64,000 bases of DNA, taken from Demequina lignilytica (lineage in GTDB: Bacteria > Actinomycetota > Actinomycetes > Actinomycetales > Demequinaceae). The stretch covers positions 239,867 through 303,866 of the forward strand of contig NZ_JAUHPX010000005.1 in the NCBI RefSeq assembly GCF_030418305.1, in the 5' to 3' direction. Both the position numbers and the translations under genes were made by a program. Each line of letters starts with the position of its first letter. The first letter of the stretch is position 1. The notes under the pieces were generated by a model, which did no database searches, was not told the origin of the DNA, and saw only the letters and a program-made list of their open reading frames with translations. Positions 18,151 to 30,588 of the stretch are shown one piece after another.

Positions 18151-20633
18151 TCTGCCCCCTTCACGGACACGGTGGCCCCGGCGGACGCGCCCAGGTCGCG
18201 GGCGACCCAGGAGCCGGGAGACTTCAGCGGCAGCCAGATCACGCCGTCGACCATGTCGGTGACCACGGCGGGCAGCTCGATCGCGCCGCGCTCGCTCGCC
18301 ACCGTCACGGTGCGGGCGACGCCGAGCGCGTCGGCGGTCGCCTGCGACAGGCGGGCCACGGCGACGCGGCCGGTGCCGGCCAGGTAGGGCTCGCCCGCCT
18401 GGAGCGCACCCTCGTCGACCAGCTGGTGCCAGGTCGCCAGCGCGGCCTGGCCCTTCGCCGGCTTCGCGGGCTTGGCCGCCTTCGCCTTCGGCGCGGCCGC
18501 ACGCTCCCCGGTTCCGGCGGCGCCCAGCGCGGCCAACTCCGAGTTGACGGCCTCGACGGTGCCGGTGCCGAGGGCGGCACCGAGCTCCCTGGCCAGCAGG
18601 TCGAGCACCCGGTGATCGGACATGGCGTCCGTGCGGATGGCGGTCGCGAACGAGCGCAGGCGACCCTCCCAGTTCACGAAGGTGCCGGACTTCTCCGACG
18701 GCGGCGCGACCGGCAGCACCACGTCCGCGCGGGACGCGATGTCGCTGCGGCGCACCTCGAGGGAGACGACGAAGTCCACCGCGTCGAGCGCGGCGGGGAC
18801 GTCCGCGGCGAGGTCGGAGGCGCTGACGCCACCGACCACCAGGGCACCGATCTCGCCTGCCGCCGCGGCGGCCAGGATGCCGGCCGTGTCACGGCCCGGC
18901 TTCTCCGGGAGCGAGTCGACGCCCCACGCCTCGGCGACGGCCGCGCGGGCGGCCTTCGACGATGCGGCGCGGCCGCCGGGGAGCAGGCCGGGAAGCGCGC
19001 CCGCCTCGACGGCGCCGCGCTCACCCGCACGGCGCGGGATCCACGCGAGCCGTGCTCCGGTCGCCGCGGCAAGCTCCTGTGCGGCGGTGAAGCCGCCGGC
19101 GGACTCGGCCACGCGCTCGCCCAGCACGATCACGGCGCCCGGCTGCGACAGGGCCTCGCGCGCATCGTCCGCCAGTCCGCTCAGCGCGGCGGCCTCCTGG
19201 CCGGGCGCCGTCGGGACGAGCGTGGCGGCGAGCTTCTCGGCGCCACGGGACAGGAACGGGGCGACGGTCAGGACCTGCTGACGACCCAGCGACTTGCGCA
19301 GGCGCAGGAACACCACGCCGCCCTCGTCCTCGGGCTCGAACCCGACCATCAGGACGGTCGGCGCCTTCTCGAGGTCTCCGAAGGTCACGCCCATGCCGGT
19401 GCCGGCGACGGCGGAGCCGAGGAACGCCTGCTCCTCGTCGCTCGCCGCGCGGGCGCGGGAGTCCACGTCGTTGGTGCCGAGCACCGTGCGCGCGAGCTTG
19501 GCGTAGGCGTAGGCGTCCTCGAGGGTGACGCGGCCGCCGACCAGCACGCCCGCGGTCCGCGCGTCGCCCTCCTCGGGCTCGGCGGTCGCGGCGCGGATGC
19601 CCGCCGCCGCGGCGGCGAGAGCCTCGGGCCACGAGACCTCGACCAGCTCGCCGTCCTTGCGGACCAGCGGGCGGGCGAGGCGGTCGTCGAGGTTCTGCCA
19701 CGCGAAGGCGAAGCGGTCCTTGTCGGTGATCCAGTCCTCGTTCACCACCGGGTCGTTGTCCGCGAGGCGGCGCAGGATCTTGCCGCGCCGGTGGTCGATG
19801 CGGATCGCGGAGCCCGACGAGTCGTGCTCGGAGATCGCCGGCGAGGACACGAGGTCGAACGGGCGGGAGCGGAACCGGTACGCGGCCGAGGTGAGCGCGC
19901 CCACCGGGCAGATCTGCACCGTGTTGCCGGAGTAGTAGGAGGAGAACGCCTTGCCGGCCTCGTCCTCGGCGGCGGCACCGACGGGACGGTAGCCGTCGAA
20001 GTCGAGCACGTCCTCGTCGAACGTGCCGATCTGCTGCTGCGCGCCGCGGTTCTGGAGGTCGATGAACGCGTCGCCCGCGATCTCCTTCGAGAACCGGGTG
20101 CAGCGCTGGCACAGCACGCAGCGCTCGCGGTCGAGCAGGATCTCCGAGCTCAGCGCCAGCGGCTTCTCGAAGACGCGCTTGACGTCGACGAAGCGGCTCT
20201 CGGGGCGGCCGTGGCTCATCGCCTGGTTCTGCAGGGGGCACTCGCCGCCCTTGTCGCAGACGGGGCAGTCCAGCGGGTGGTTGATGAGCAGCAGCTCCAT
20301 CACGCCCTTCTGGGCGCGGTCGGCCTCCTCGGAGGTGTGCTGCGTGTTCACCACCATGCCGTTCGTCACCGTCATGGTGCACGATGCCTGGGGCTTGGGG
20401 AACGCGCGCAGGTTGCCGTCGGGGCCCGGGCTGGCGACGTCGACCAGGCACTGGCGGCAGGCGCCGGCGGGCTTGAGCGCGGGGTGGTCGCAGAAGCGCG
20501 GGATCTCGATGCCGATCTGCTCCGCGGCGCGGATGATGAGCGTGCCCTTGGGCACGGTCACCTCGGTGCCGTCGATGGTGAGCGTGACGGTCTCGACGGC
20601 CTCGGCTGCGGGCTTGTCCGCGGTCGCGGTCAT
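18147..20633 (-). CDS. nuoG: NADH-quinone oxidoreductase subunit G
   Basis: An 828-residue peripheral-arm subunit. The N-terminal 240 residues hold a [2Fe-2S] and [4Fe-4S] clusters: [38 protein letters not shown] and [17 protein letters not shown]. The rest is a molybdopterin-oxidoreductase-like domain that has lost its cofactor role. An Ala/Lys/Pro-rich stretch ([13 protein letters not shown], near residue 715) precedes the C-terminal molydopterin-binding-like beta domain. It overlaps nuoF and nuoH by 4 nt each. Confidence 0.96.
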   Translation of the reverse strand: MTATADKPAAEAVETVTLTIDGTEVTVPKGTLIIRAAEQIGIEIPRFCDHPALKPAGACRQCLVDVASPGPDGNLRAFPKPQASCTMTVTNGMVVNTQHTSEEADRAQKGVMELLLINHPLDCPVCDKGGECPLQNQAMSHGRPESRFVDVKRVFEKPLALSSEILLDRERCVLCQRCTRFSKEIAGDAFIDLQNRGAQQQIGTFDEDVLDFDGYRPVGAAAEDEAGKAFSSYYSGNTVQICPVGALTSAAYRFRSRPFDLVSSPAISEHDSSGSAIRIDHRRGKILRRLADNDPVVNEDWITDKDRFAFAWQNLDDRLARPLVRKDGELVEVSWPEALAAAAAGIRAATAEPEEGDARTAGVLVGGRVTLEDAYAYAKLARTVLGTNDVDSRARAASDEEQAFLGSAVAGTGMGVTFGDLEKAPTVLMVGFEPEDEGGVVFLRLRKSLGRQQVLTVAPFLSRGAEKLAATLVPTAPGQEAAALSGLADDAREALSQPGAVIVLGERVAESAGGFTAAQELAAATGARLAWIPRRAGERGAVEAGALPGLLPGGRAASSKAARAAVAEAWGVDSLPEKPGRDTAGILAAAAAGEIGALVVGGVSASDLAADVPAALDAVDFVVSLEVRRSDIASRADVVLPVAPPSEKSGTFVNWEGRLRSFATAIRTDAMSDHRVLDLLARELGAALGTGTVEAVNSELAALGAAGTGERAAAPKAKAAKPAKPAKGQAALATWHQLVDEGALQAGEPYLAGTGRVAVARLSQATADALGVARTVTVASERGAIELPAVVTDMVDGVIWLPLKSPGSWVARDLGASAGATVSVKGAE

Positions 20634-21949
20634 GCGTGCGCCTCCTCAGGTGCATCGGCGTACTCGAAGAGCGCCGAGGCGGCGTGGTCGAACGGGCAGC
20701 CGCCCTGCTCGACGTGGGCCTCGTACTCCTCGCGGAAGAGCTTCACGGAGCTGATGATCGACGAGGTCGCGCCGTCGCCCAGCGCGCAGAACGAGCGGCC
20801 CGCGATCGAGTCGCAGGTGTCGAGCAGCTGCTGGATGTCGGCCTGCGTGCCCTGGCCCTTCTCGATCCGCTTGAGGATCTGGGTGAGCCAGTAGGTGCCC
20901 TCGCGGCAGGGGGTGCACTTGCCGCAGGACTCGTGCTTGTAGAACTCGGTCCAGCGGGTCACGGCCCGCACCACGCAGGTCGTGTCGTCGAAGAGCTGGA
21001 GCGCGCGCGTGCCGAGCATCGAGCCCGCCGCGCCCACCGACTCGTAGTCGAGCGGCGTGTCCAGGTGGTCCTGGGTGAAGATCGGGGTGGAGGAGCCGCC
21101 CGGCGTCCAGAACTTCAGCTCGTGGCCCTCGCGGATGCCGCCGGCGAGCTCGAGGAGCTCGCGCAGCGTGATGCCGAGCGGCGCCTCGTACTGACCCGGA
21201 CGGGTGACGTGCCCGGAGAGCGAGAACAGGCCCATGCCCTTCGAGCGCTCGGTGCCCATCGCCGTGAACCACTCGACGCCCTTGTCGACGATCGACGGCA
21301 CGGAGGCCACCGACTCGACGTTGTTGACCACGGTCGGGCGCGCGTAGAGGCCCGCGACCGCCGGGAACGGGGGCTTGAGCCGCGGCTGGCCGCGGCGCCC
21401 CTCGAGCGAGTCGAGCAGCGCGGTCTCCTCGCCGCAGATGTAGGCGCCGGCGCCGGCGTGGACGGTCACGTCGAGGTCGAAGCCGCTGCCGTGGATGTTC
21501 TTGCCCAGGTGCCCGGCCTCGTAGGCCTCGCGCACGGCCTGCAGCAGGCGGCGGTACACGTGCACCACCTCGCCGCGCAGGTAGATGAAGGCGTGGTTGC
21601 AGCCGATGGCGAAGGACGTGATGATCACGCCCTCGACCAGCGCGTGCGGCGCGGACATCATGGTCGGGATGTCCTTGCACGTGCCCGGCTCGGACTCGTC
21701 GGCGTTGACCACCAGGTAGCGGGGGCCGCCGTCGTCCGGGGGCAGGAAGCCCCACTTCATGCCGGTGGGGAAGCCCGCGCCGCCACGGCCGCGCAGACCC
21801 GAGTCCTTGACGGCCTGGATGAGGTCGCCGGGCGCCATGCCCAGGGCCTTCTTCAGCGGCGCGTAGCCGCCGGCGGCGGTGTAGGTGTCCAGGCTCCAGG
21901 ACTTCTCGTCGGCCCAGGTCGCGCTCAGGACGGGAACCAGCTCGGTCAC
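20630..21949 (-). CDS. nuoF: NADH-quinone oxidoreductase subunit F
   Basis: A 439-residue subunit that binds NADH and FMN and holds cluster N3. It has [16 protein letters not shown] and [19 protein letters not shown] for FMN/NADH, and [12 protein letters not shown] plus a later Cys for the [4Fe-4S] cluster. The long open frame upstream is noise; the GTG at 21949 overlaps the nuoE stop by 4 nt. Confidence 0.97.
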   Translation of the reverse strand: MTELVPVLSATWADEKSWSLDTYTAAGGYAPLKKALGMAPGDLIQAVKDSGLRGRGGAGFPTGMKWGFLPPDDGGPRYLVVNADESEPGTCKDIPTMMSAPHALVEGVIITSFAIGCNHAFIYLRGEVVHVYRRLLQAVREAYEAGHLGKNIHGSGFDLDVTVHAGAGAYICGEETALLDSLEGRRGQPRLKPPFPAVAGLYARPTVVNNVESVASVPSIVDKGVEWFTAMGTERSKGMGLFSLSGHVTRPGQYEAPLGITLRELLELAGGIREGHELKFWTPGGSSTPIFTQDHLDTPLDYESVGAAGSMLGTRALQLFDDTTCVVRAVTRWTEFYKHESCGKCTPCREGTYWLTQILKRIEKGQGTQADIQQLLDTCDSIAGRSFCALGDGATSSIISSVKLFREEYEAHVEQGGCPFDHAASALFEYADAPEEAHA

Positions 21950-22602
21950 TTGGACGCCCCCTTCCAGCCCTGCTCCTTGGCGGCCTTGAGGCCCGCGAGG
22001 GTGGGAGCACCCGCGCCCTGGTCCTCGTCGGCACGCCCGTCCTCGAATCCGGCGAGCACACGCGAGACGTCCTTGAAGCACGCCACCTTGCCCGGTCCGC
22101 GCGTCGGCGCGACGTCCTTGCCAGCACGGAGGTCGTCGACGATCTGCTTGGCGGACTCGGGCGTCTGGTTGTCGAAGAACTCCCAGTTGACCATCATGAC
22201 GGGCGCATAGTCGCAGGCCGCGTTGCACTCGAGCCGCTCGAGGGTGATCTGGCCGTCCTCGGTGGTCTCGTCGTGCCCGACGCCCACGTGCTCGGACAGC
22301 TCGTCCCAGATGCGGTCGCCCCCCATGACGGCGCACAGCGTGTTGGTGCAGACGCCCACCTGGTACTCGCCGTTGGGACGACGCTTGTACTGGGTGTAGA
22401 ACGTCGCGACCGCGGAGACCTCGGCGGCCGTCAGGTCGAGCTGGTCCGCGCAGAACTGGATGCCGTCGGGGCTGACGTACCCGTCGACCGACTGCACCAG
22501 GTGCAGCATCGGCAGCAGCGCGGAGCGCTTGACCGGGTAGCGGCCGACGATCGCGGCGGCGTCCTCGGCCAGCTGCGTCAGGGTGGACTCGTCGTAGGTC
22601 AT
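21946..22602 (-). CDS. nuoE: NADH-quinone oxidoreductase subunit E
   Basis: A 218-residue thioredoxin-fold subunit with a [2Fe-2S] cluster (N1a) bound by CTNTLC and [11 protein letters not shown]. The last 40 residues (after [10 protein letters not shown]) are a charged extension. The ATG at 22602 overlaps the nuoD stop by 4 nt. Confidence 0.96.
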   Translation of the reverse strand: MTYDESTLTQLAEDAAAIVGRYPVKRSALLPMLHLVQSVDGYVSPDGIQFCADQLDLTAAEVSAVATFYTQYKRRPNGEYQVGVCTNTLCAVMGGDRIWDELSEHVGVGHDETTEDGQITLERLECNAACDYAPVMMVNWEFFDNQTPESAKQIVDDLRAGKDVAPTRGPGKVACFKDVSRVLAGFEDGRADEDQGAGAPTLAGLKAAKEQGWKGASK

Positions 22603-23948
22603 CGGTCGACGCCTCCCAGGACCATGTCGATGGTGGCGATGGCGACCACGACGTCGGCGACCTGGCCGCCCTCCGTCAGGATCGACAGCGCCTGCAGGTT
22701 GTTGAAGCCGGGGTCACGGAAGTGCGCGCGCCACGGCTTGGTGCCGCCGTCGGAGACCAGGTGGACGCCCAGCAGGCCCTTGGGGCCCTCCGTCGCGACG
22801 TAGACCTGGCCGGCGGGGACCTTGAATCCCTCGGTGACCAGCTTGAAGTGGTGGATGAGCGACTCCATCGACTCGCCCATGATGTGCCGGATGTGCTCCA
22901 GCGAGTTGCCCTGGCCGTCGGAGCCGACGGAGAGCTGGGCGGGCCACGCCACCTTCTTGTCCGCGACCATCACGGGCTGGCCCTCGCTCGCCTCGAGGCG
23001 CTCGACGCACTGCTCGACGATCTTGAGGGACTCGTAGCACTCCTCCAGGCGCAGCACCACGCGGGAGTACGCGTCCGCATCCGTGCTCGTCGGCACCTGG
23101 AAGTCGTAGGTCTCGTACCCGCAGTACGGCTCGGCCTTGCGCACGTCGTACGGCAGACCCGCGGACCGCAGGATCGGTCCGGTGATGCCCAGCGCCATGC
23201 AGCCGGCGAGGTCGAGCACGGCGACGTCCTGCAGCCGGCCCTTGAAGATCGGGTTCGCGAGCTGCAGGTCCACGAGCTCGTCGAGCTTCTGCTTGACCTT
23301 GGGGATCATCGCGCGGATCGCGTCGGTCGCCCCCTCGGGCGCGTCCTGCGCGACGCCGCCGGGACGGATGTAGGCGTTGTTGGTGCGGAGCCCCGAGATG
23401 AGCTCGATGACCTTGAAGGTCTCCTCACGCGCGACGAACGCGGTGGTCATCACCGTGGTCGCGCCCATCTCGTTGCCGCCGGTGCCGACCGCGACCAGGT
23501 GCGAGCCGATGCGGGTGAGCTCGGCCATCAGGACGCGCAGGACGCTCGCGCGCTCGGGCACGTCGTCGGTGATGCCGAGCAGCTTCTCCACGCCGAGGCA
23601 GTAGGCGAGCTCCTGGGCCATGGACGCGACGTAGTCCATGCGGGTGCAGAAGGTCACGCCCTGGGTCCAGGTGCGGAACTCCATGTTCTTCTCGATGCCC
23701 GTGTGGAGGTAGCCGATGCCGGCGCGGGTCTCCGTGATGGTCTCGCCCTCGATCTCGAGCATCACGCGGAGCACGCCGTGGGTCGACGGGTGCTGAGGAC
23801 CCATGTTGACGACGATGCGCTGCTGGCCCAGGCGGGCGGCCTCGTCGGCGATCTCGCTCCAGTCGCCACCGTAGGCGCTGTACTCGGGGGCCTCCGGGTC
23901 CTCGGTGAAGGGCCCGGTGGCGTGCGGTGCGGTCGTCGATTCGCTCAT
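22599..23948 (-). CDS. nuoD: NADH-quinone oxidoreductase subunit D
   Basis: A 449-residue subunit related to the large subunit of NiFe hydrogenases, lining the quinone-binding cavity. [12 protein letters not shown] near residue 50 carries the catalytic His region, and the C-terminus is DMVLGGVDR. The ATG at 23948 overlaps nuoC by 4 nt; about 40 residues precede the conserved core. Confidence 0.97.
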   Translation of the reverse strand: MSESTTAPHATGPFTEDPEAPEYSAYGGDWSEIADEAARLGQQRIVVNMGPQHPSTHGVLRVMLEIEGETITETRAGIGYLHTGIEKNMEFRTWTQGVTFCTRMDYVASMAQELAYCLGVEKLLGITDDVPERASVLRVLMAELTRIGSHLVAVGTGGNEMGATTVMTTAFVAREETFKVIELISGLRTNNAYIRPGGVAQDAPEGATDAIRAMIPKVKQKLDELVDLQLANPIFKGRLQDVAVLDLAGCMALGITGPILRSAGLPYDVRKAEPYCGYETYDFQVPTSTDADAYSRVVLRLEECYESLKIVEQCVERLEASEGQPVMVADKKVAWPAQLSVGSDGQGNSLEHIRHIMGESMESLIHHFKLVTEGFKVPAGQVYVATEGPKGLLGVHLVSDGGTKPWRAHFRDPGFNNLQALSILTEGGQVADVVVAIATIDMVLGGVDR

Positions 23949-24661
23949 CGGTACTGCCTCCGGGTGTCGGGCGAGGGGATCTCGGCGCCCTTGAACTCGA
24001 CGTCGATGCCGCCCAGCGGGTAGTCCTTCCGCTGCGGGTGTCCCACCCAGTCGTCCGGCATCTCGATGCGCGCGAGCGAGGGGTGGCCGTCGAAGACGAT
24101 CCCGAAGAAGTCCCAGGTCTCCCGCTCGTGCCAGTTGTTCATCGGGTAGACGGAGGTCACCGACGGGATGTGGGGGTCGGCGTCCGGGACGGAGACCTCG
24201 AGGCGCAGGCGGCGGTTGTGGGTGATCGACTGGATCGGGTACACCGCGTGGAGCTCGCGGCCCGCGTCCGCCGGATAGTGGACGCCGGAGACGCCGAGGC
24301 ACAGCTCGAAGCGGAGGTCCTGGTCGTCGCGCAGGTGCTGGCACACCTCGACCAGGTGCTCGCGCGCGATGTGCAGCGTCAGCTCGCCGCGATCGACCAC
24401 GACGCCCTCGATGGCGGCCCCCGCATCGTCCCCGAGCAGCTCCTCGAGCACGTCGACGACGCCGTCGAACCACTCCCCGTAGGGGCGCTCGGACACGCCG
24501 GGCATCTGGATCGGCTTGACCAGCAGGTCGTAGCCGGTCGTGTCACCCTGGGCGCCGAACATACCCTCGCGGACGTTGATCAGGGTCATCGGCTTCCGGT
24601 CGCCGGGCTGGGGGCCGCCCTGCGGCGCGCCCGTGCCCGTGAGGTCCTGGGAGTCGCTCAA
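23945..24661 (-). CDS. nuoC: NADH-quinone oxidoreductase subunit C
   Basis: A 238-residue '30 kDa' subunit of the peripheral arm; the family motif is [23 protein letters not shown] near residue 180. The start codon is TTG at 24661, overlapping the nuoB TGA, which keeps the translational coupling seen through the operon. The conserved core starts near residue 30. Confidence 0.95.
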   Translation of the reverse strand: MSDSQDLTGTGAPQGGPQPGDRKPMTLINVREGMFGAQGDTTGYDLLVKPIQMPGVSERPYGEWFDGVVDVLEELLGDDAGAAIEGVVVDRGELTLHIAREHLVEVCQHLRDDQDLRFELCLGVSGVHYPADAGRELHAVYPIQSITHNRRLRLEVSVPDADPHIPSVTSVYPMNNWHERETWDFFGIVFDGHPSLARIEMPDDWVGHPQRKDYPLGGIDVEFKGAEIPSPDTRRQYR

Positions 24662-25209
24662 CGCAGCAGCCCCTTCATGTCGGAGGTCGGCGTCGCGGCG
24701 AGCGCGGCGGCCTCGGCGGCGGCGGCGATCTCACGACGGTTGCGGCCCATCGGCGTGTTGCGGACCTGCTCCTGCAGCTCGAGCAGCGCATAGAGCAGCA
24801 TCTCGGGACGGGGCGGGCAGCCGGGGAGGTAGATGTCCACCGGCACCAAGTGGTCCACGCCGGGCACGATCGCGTAGTTGTTGAACATGCCGCCCGAGGA
24901 GGCGCACACGCCCATCGAGATCACCCACTTGGGCTCGGCCATCTGGTCGTAGACCTGGCGGACGATCGGCGCCATCTTGTTGGACACGCGGCCCGCGACG
25001 ATCATCATGTCGGCCTGGCGCGGCGAGCCGCGGAAGACCTCGGAGCCCATGCGCGAGATGTCGAAGCGGGGCGTGCCCGTCGCCATCATCTCGATCGCGC
25101 AGCACGCGAGGCCGAACGTCGCCGGCCACAGCGAGCCGGCACGCATGAAGCCGACGAAGTCCTCGACGGTGCCGAGGAGGAACGGAGGTGCGCTCTCTTC
25201 AATACCCAT
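24658..25209 (-). CDS. nuoB: NADH-quinone oxidoreductase subunit B
   Basis: A 183-residue subunit holding cluster N2, the last cluster before quinone. It has the tandem cysteines of [13 protein letters not shown] and the later Cys ligands in [15 protein letters not shown] and [10 protein letters not shown]. The ATG at 25209 lies 3 bp after nuoA. Confidence 0.97.
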   Translation of the reverse strand: MGIEESAPPFLLGTVEDFVGFMRAGSLWPATFGLACCAIEMMATGTPRFDISRMGSEVFRGSPRQADMMIVAGRVSNKMAPIVRQVYDQMAEPKWVISMGVCASSGGMFNNYAIVPGVDHLVPVDIYLPGCPPRPEMLLYALLELQEQVRNTPMGRNRREIAAAAEAAALAATPTSDMKGLLR

Positions 25210-25212
25210 AAG

Positions 25213-25572
25213 TCAGTCCCACTCGAATCCGCCGCGGCGCCACTCGTACACGAACGGGATCGTGATGAGGGCGAGGAAGGTCATGATGGCGATCAGCCCG
25301 AACCACCCGAGCGCGCCGTGCGCGACCGCCCAGGGGTACAGGAAGACCACCTCGATGTCGAACACGATGAACGTCATCGCGACCAGGTAGTACTTGATCG
25401 GGATGCGACCGCCCCCGGCGGCGCCCGCGGTCGGCTGGAGGCCCGACTCGTACTTGTCGAGCTTCGCCGCGTTGGCGCGCTTGGGGCCGAGGATGGAGCT
25501 CACCACGAGGCCGGCCACGGCCAGCAGGCCGGCGATCACCATCATCACGATGATCGGCACGTACGGATTCAC
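25213..25572 (-). CDS. nuoA: NADH-quinone oxidoreductase subunit A
   Basis: A 119-residue, three-helix membrane subunit with the conserved KYESGLQPTAGA loop and FDIEVVFLYPWAV. It starts with GTG at 25572 after AAGGACC. Only 43 bp separate it from the geranylgeranyl-reductase-like gene upstream and no promoter is visible there, so nuoA-N is probably transcribed from that gene's promoter. Confidence 0.96.
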   Translation of the reverse strand: MNPYVPIIVMMVIAGLLAVAGLVVSSILGPKRANAAKLDKYESGLQPTAGAAGGGRIPIKYYLVAMTFIVFDIEVVFLYPWAVAHGALGWFGLIAIMTFLALITIPFVYEWRRGGFEWD

Positions 25573-25615
25573 TGGGGGAGGTCCTTCCGTCGTCGTCGTC
25601 GATCTGCCGGCGTCG

Positions 25616-26911
25616 TCATGCGGCCGGAGCCGCCTTCACGATCGCCGCCAGCAGCTTGTCCGCCCAGTTCCCACCGCGCGGCTCGTAGACATCTGCGAGC
25701 AGTCTAGACGTGAACTCCATGACCAACGGACTAGGAAGTCCGTACCGCGTGCATACCTTCATCACCTCGGGGCGCTCGACCAGCGCGGCGAAGATGCGAC
25801 CCAGGTTGTAGTAGCCGCCCAGGTCGTCCTTCATCATGCGCGCGTAGCTCGCGAGCGCCTTCTCCTCCTCGCGGGCGCCCGGGGCGTCCCGCCAGGCCAC
25901 GGCGGCCTCGGTCGCGCGCCGCGCGGCCTGCATCGCGTAGGCGATGCCCTCGCCGTTGAACGGGTTGACCATGCCGCCGGAGTCGCCCACGAGCATCATG
26001 CCGGGCACGTAGTGCGGCTGGCGGTTGAAGGCCATCGGGATCGCGGCGCCCTTGATCTGCCCGACCTGCTCGCCGAGCTCCCAGTCCTGCGCCGCGTGGT
26101 CGAGCCAGTCGCGCAGCAGCGCGCGGTGGTCGAGCTTGGAGGGCGTGCCCTTCGCGCTGAGGGTGCCGAGGCCCACGTTGGCGGTGCCGTCGCCGAGGGG
26201 GAAGATCCACCCGTAGCCGGGCAGGAGGTTCGACCGCCCGCGCTCGCCGTCCCAGATCTCGAGGTGGCCCTCCATCCACTCCTCGTCGTGACGCGGCGTG
26301 GTGAAGTAGGTGCGCACGGCGACACCCATCGGGCGGTTCTCCTTGCGCTCGAGCCCCATGCCGAGCGCGATGCGGGCGCTCACGCCGTCCGCGGCGATCA
26401 CCAGCGGGGCCCGGAACTCGACCGGATCGCCGATCTTGCGGCCGCGCGCATCGGTCTGCCGCGCGACCACCCCCACCACACGACCGCCGCCGGCGTGACC
26501 CGCCTGACGCTCGTCGCGCAGCGCGGACTCCACGTACCAGCCCTCGCGCACGTCCGCGCCCGCGGCACGCGCGTGCTCCGCGAGGCGCTGGTCGAACTGC
26601 GCGCGCGGGAGGGACAGCCCGTAGTTCGGGAACTCCTCCAGGTCGTGCCACGGGAACTCCAGCCGGTGGCCGCCGCCCACCATGCGCAGGCCGTGGTTGG
26701 GGATCCACCCCTCCTCGCGCGGGGTCGGCAGCCCGATCAGCTGCAGCTCGCGGACCGCGCGGGGCGTGAGCCCGTCGCCGCAGACCTTCTCGCGGGGGTA
26801 GTGGGACTTCTCCAGCGCGATGACGTCGAAGCCCTCGGCCGCGAGGTAGCGCGCCGCCGCGGCCCCACCCGGACCCGCTCCGATCACGATGACGTCTGCC
26901 TCAGTACGCAC
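25616..26911 (-). CDS. Geranylgeranyl reductase-family FAD oxidoreductase (likely menaquinone side-chain reductase)
   Basis: A 431-residue flavoprotein. VIVIGAGPGGAAAARYLAAEG at the N-terminus binds FAD, EKSHYPREKVCGDGLTPRAV is the geranylgeranyl-reductase signature, and VGDSGGMVNPFNGEGIAYAM is the second FAD contact. Actinobacterial homologues such as mycobacterial MenJ saturate a double bond of the menaquinone isoprenoid tail. The GTG at 26911 is preferred over an upstream ATG (26950) because a TACAGT -10 box ends six bases before it. It heads the nuo operon, which couples quinone modification to the enzyme that uses the quinone. Confidence 0.88.
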   Translation of the reverse strand: MRTEADVIVIGAGPGGAAAARYLAAEGFDVIALEKSHYPREKVCGDGLTPRAVRELQLIGLPTPREEGWIPNHGLRMVGGGHRLEFPWHDLEEFPNYGLSLPRAQFDQRLAEHARAAGADVREGWYVESALRDERQAGHAGGGRVVGVVARQTDARGRKIGDPVEFRAPLVIAADGVSARIALGMGLERKENRPMGVAVRTYFTTPRHDEEWMEGHLEIWDGERGRSNLLPGYGWIFPLGDGTANVGLGTLSAKGTPSKLDHRALLRDWLDHAAQDWELGEQVGQIKGAAIPMAFNRQPHYVPGMMLVGDSGGMVNPFNGEGIAYAMQAARRATEAAVAWRDAPGAREEEKALASYARMMKDDLGGYYNLGRIFAALVERPEVMKVCTRYGLPSPLVMEFTSRLLADVYEPRGGNWADKLLAAIVKAAPAA

Positions 26912-26917
26912 CCGACA

Positions 26918-26923
26918 ACTGTA
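26918..26923 (-). promoter_or_regulatory. -10 box (TACAGT) for the reductase-nuo operon
   Basis: Minus-strand TACAGT, then six bases, then the GTG at 26911. It implies a leaderless mRNA and is the only convincing promoter for the 17.8-kb reductase-nuoA-N-polyprenyl synthase unit. Confidence 0.6.
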
Positions 26924-27002
26924 GTCAGCCTTCGAGGGTGCCCGTGGCATGGACGATGCGGGACTCGCGGGCGTCCTCTTCCTGGCGGCGGGCGTCGGTT
27001 GC

Positions 27003-27008
27003 TACGTT
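27003..27008 (+). promoter_or_regulatory. -10 box (TACGTT) for the alditol oxidase gene
   Basis: TACGTT, then GCAATC, then ATG at 27015. It is divergent from the nuo-operon promoter 80 bp away. Confidence 0.58.
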
Positions 27009-27014
27009 GCAATC

Positions 27015-28300
27015 ATGAGGGACGCTGGGACGACGTGGGCAGGCACGCACCGGTTCGGCGCGCTCGGCGTCGTGGAGGCGTCCACGGTCGCCCAGGTGCA
27101 GGAGGCGGTGCGCGCGGCACCGGGGCGTGTCAAGGCGCTCGGCACCCGCCACAGCTTCAACGACATCGCGGACACCGACGGCACGCTCGTCACGGTGACC
27201 GGGATCGGCGGCACCCCCTTCATCGACGTCACCGACCCGTCGCACCCGACGGTCACGACGCCCGCGGGGATCCGGTACGGGGTCCTGGGCAGATGGCTCC
27301 AGGAGCGCGGCTGGGCGTTGCACAACACGGGCTCGCTCCCCCACATCTCCCTCGCCGGCGCCACCGCGACCGGCACCCACGGCTCGGGCGTGCTCAACGG
27401 CTGCCAGTCGACGGCGCTGAGCCGGATCGAGTTCGTCGACGCCGCGGGCGACCTGTGCACGATCCGGCACATGCATCCCGAGTTTCCCGCGGTGGCGGTC
27501 GGGGTCGGTGCCTTCGGGATCATCACCGAGCTGTCGCTGACCGTCCAGCCCACCTACGACGTGCGTCAGGACGTCTACGTCGGCCTGCCGTGGGAGGTGC
27601 TGCTCGAGCATGCGCGCGACGTGCTCGCCGACGCGTACTCCGTGTCGATCTTCACCACCTGGACCGAGGACACGGTGCAGCAGATCTGGCGCAAGAGCGG
27701 CGTGCGCGCCGGAGCCGAGCCGCCCGACGAGTGGTGGGGCGCGACGCGGCAGGCGGTGGGCGACACCCGCCTGGTCGACGGCGATCCCGGCGCGCTGACG
27801 CCCCACGGGATCCCCGGACCGTGGATCGACCGGCTCCCCCACTTCCGGCTCACGCACACGCCGTCCAACGGCGAGGAGATCCAGACCGAGTACTTCGTGC
27901 CCATGGAGGCCGCGGGAGACGCGCTCGCCGCAGTGCGCGCGCTGGGCGACCGCATCGTCCCGCACCTGCTCGTGTCCGAGCTGCGCGCGGTCGCCGCGGA
28001 CGACCTATGGCTGTCCGGCGCCTACGGACGCGAGACCCTCGCGATCCACTTCACATGGGCGCCGCACCCCGAGCCCGTGCGTGCGCTGCTCCCTGAGATC
28101 GAGCGGGCGCTGGCCCCGTTCGACGCCCGCCCGCACTGGGGCAAGTGGCACGCGTTCGACGGCGCGGCGATCGCCCGGGTGACGCCACGGCTCGCCGACG
28201 CGAAGGCGGTGTTCGAGACGCTCGACCCCGCCGGACGGTTCGTCAACGACTACCTCACACGACTGGGGATCCGCGAGCCCCGTGCCCCTAGGCTGGACGG

Positions 28301-28304
<4 letters not shown>
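27015..28304 (+). CDS. aldO: FAD-linked alditol/xylitol oxidase-like protein
   Basis: A 429-residue VAO-family flavoprotein. [14 protein letters not shown] near residue 38 contains the His that carries covalent FAD in Streptomyces alditol oxidase, and [22 protein letters not shown] is the FAD diphosphate loop typical of that subfamily. The C-terminal HWGKWH region is also conserved. The reaction would be oxidation of a polyol such as xylitol or sorbitol with release of hydrogen peroxide; arabinono-lactone oxidase is the alternative. The frame is open from 26949, but the ATG at 27015 sits six bases after a -10 box. It overlaps menF by 4 nt, an unexplained link to quinone synthesis. Confidence 0.82.
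28289..28294 (+). promoter_or_regulatory. -10 box (TAGGCT) for menF inside the end of aldO
   Basis: TAGGCT, then GGACGG, then GTG at 28301. menF can therefore be read both from the aldO transcript and from its own leaderless start. Confidence 0.55.
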
Positions 28305-30577
<2,273 letters not shown>

Positions 30578-30588
30578 CCCGGCGGCGC

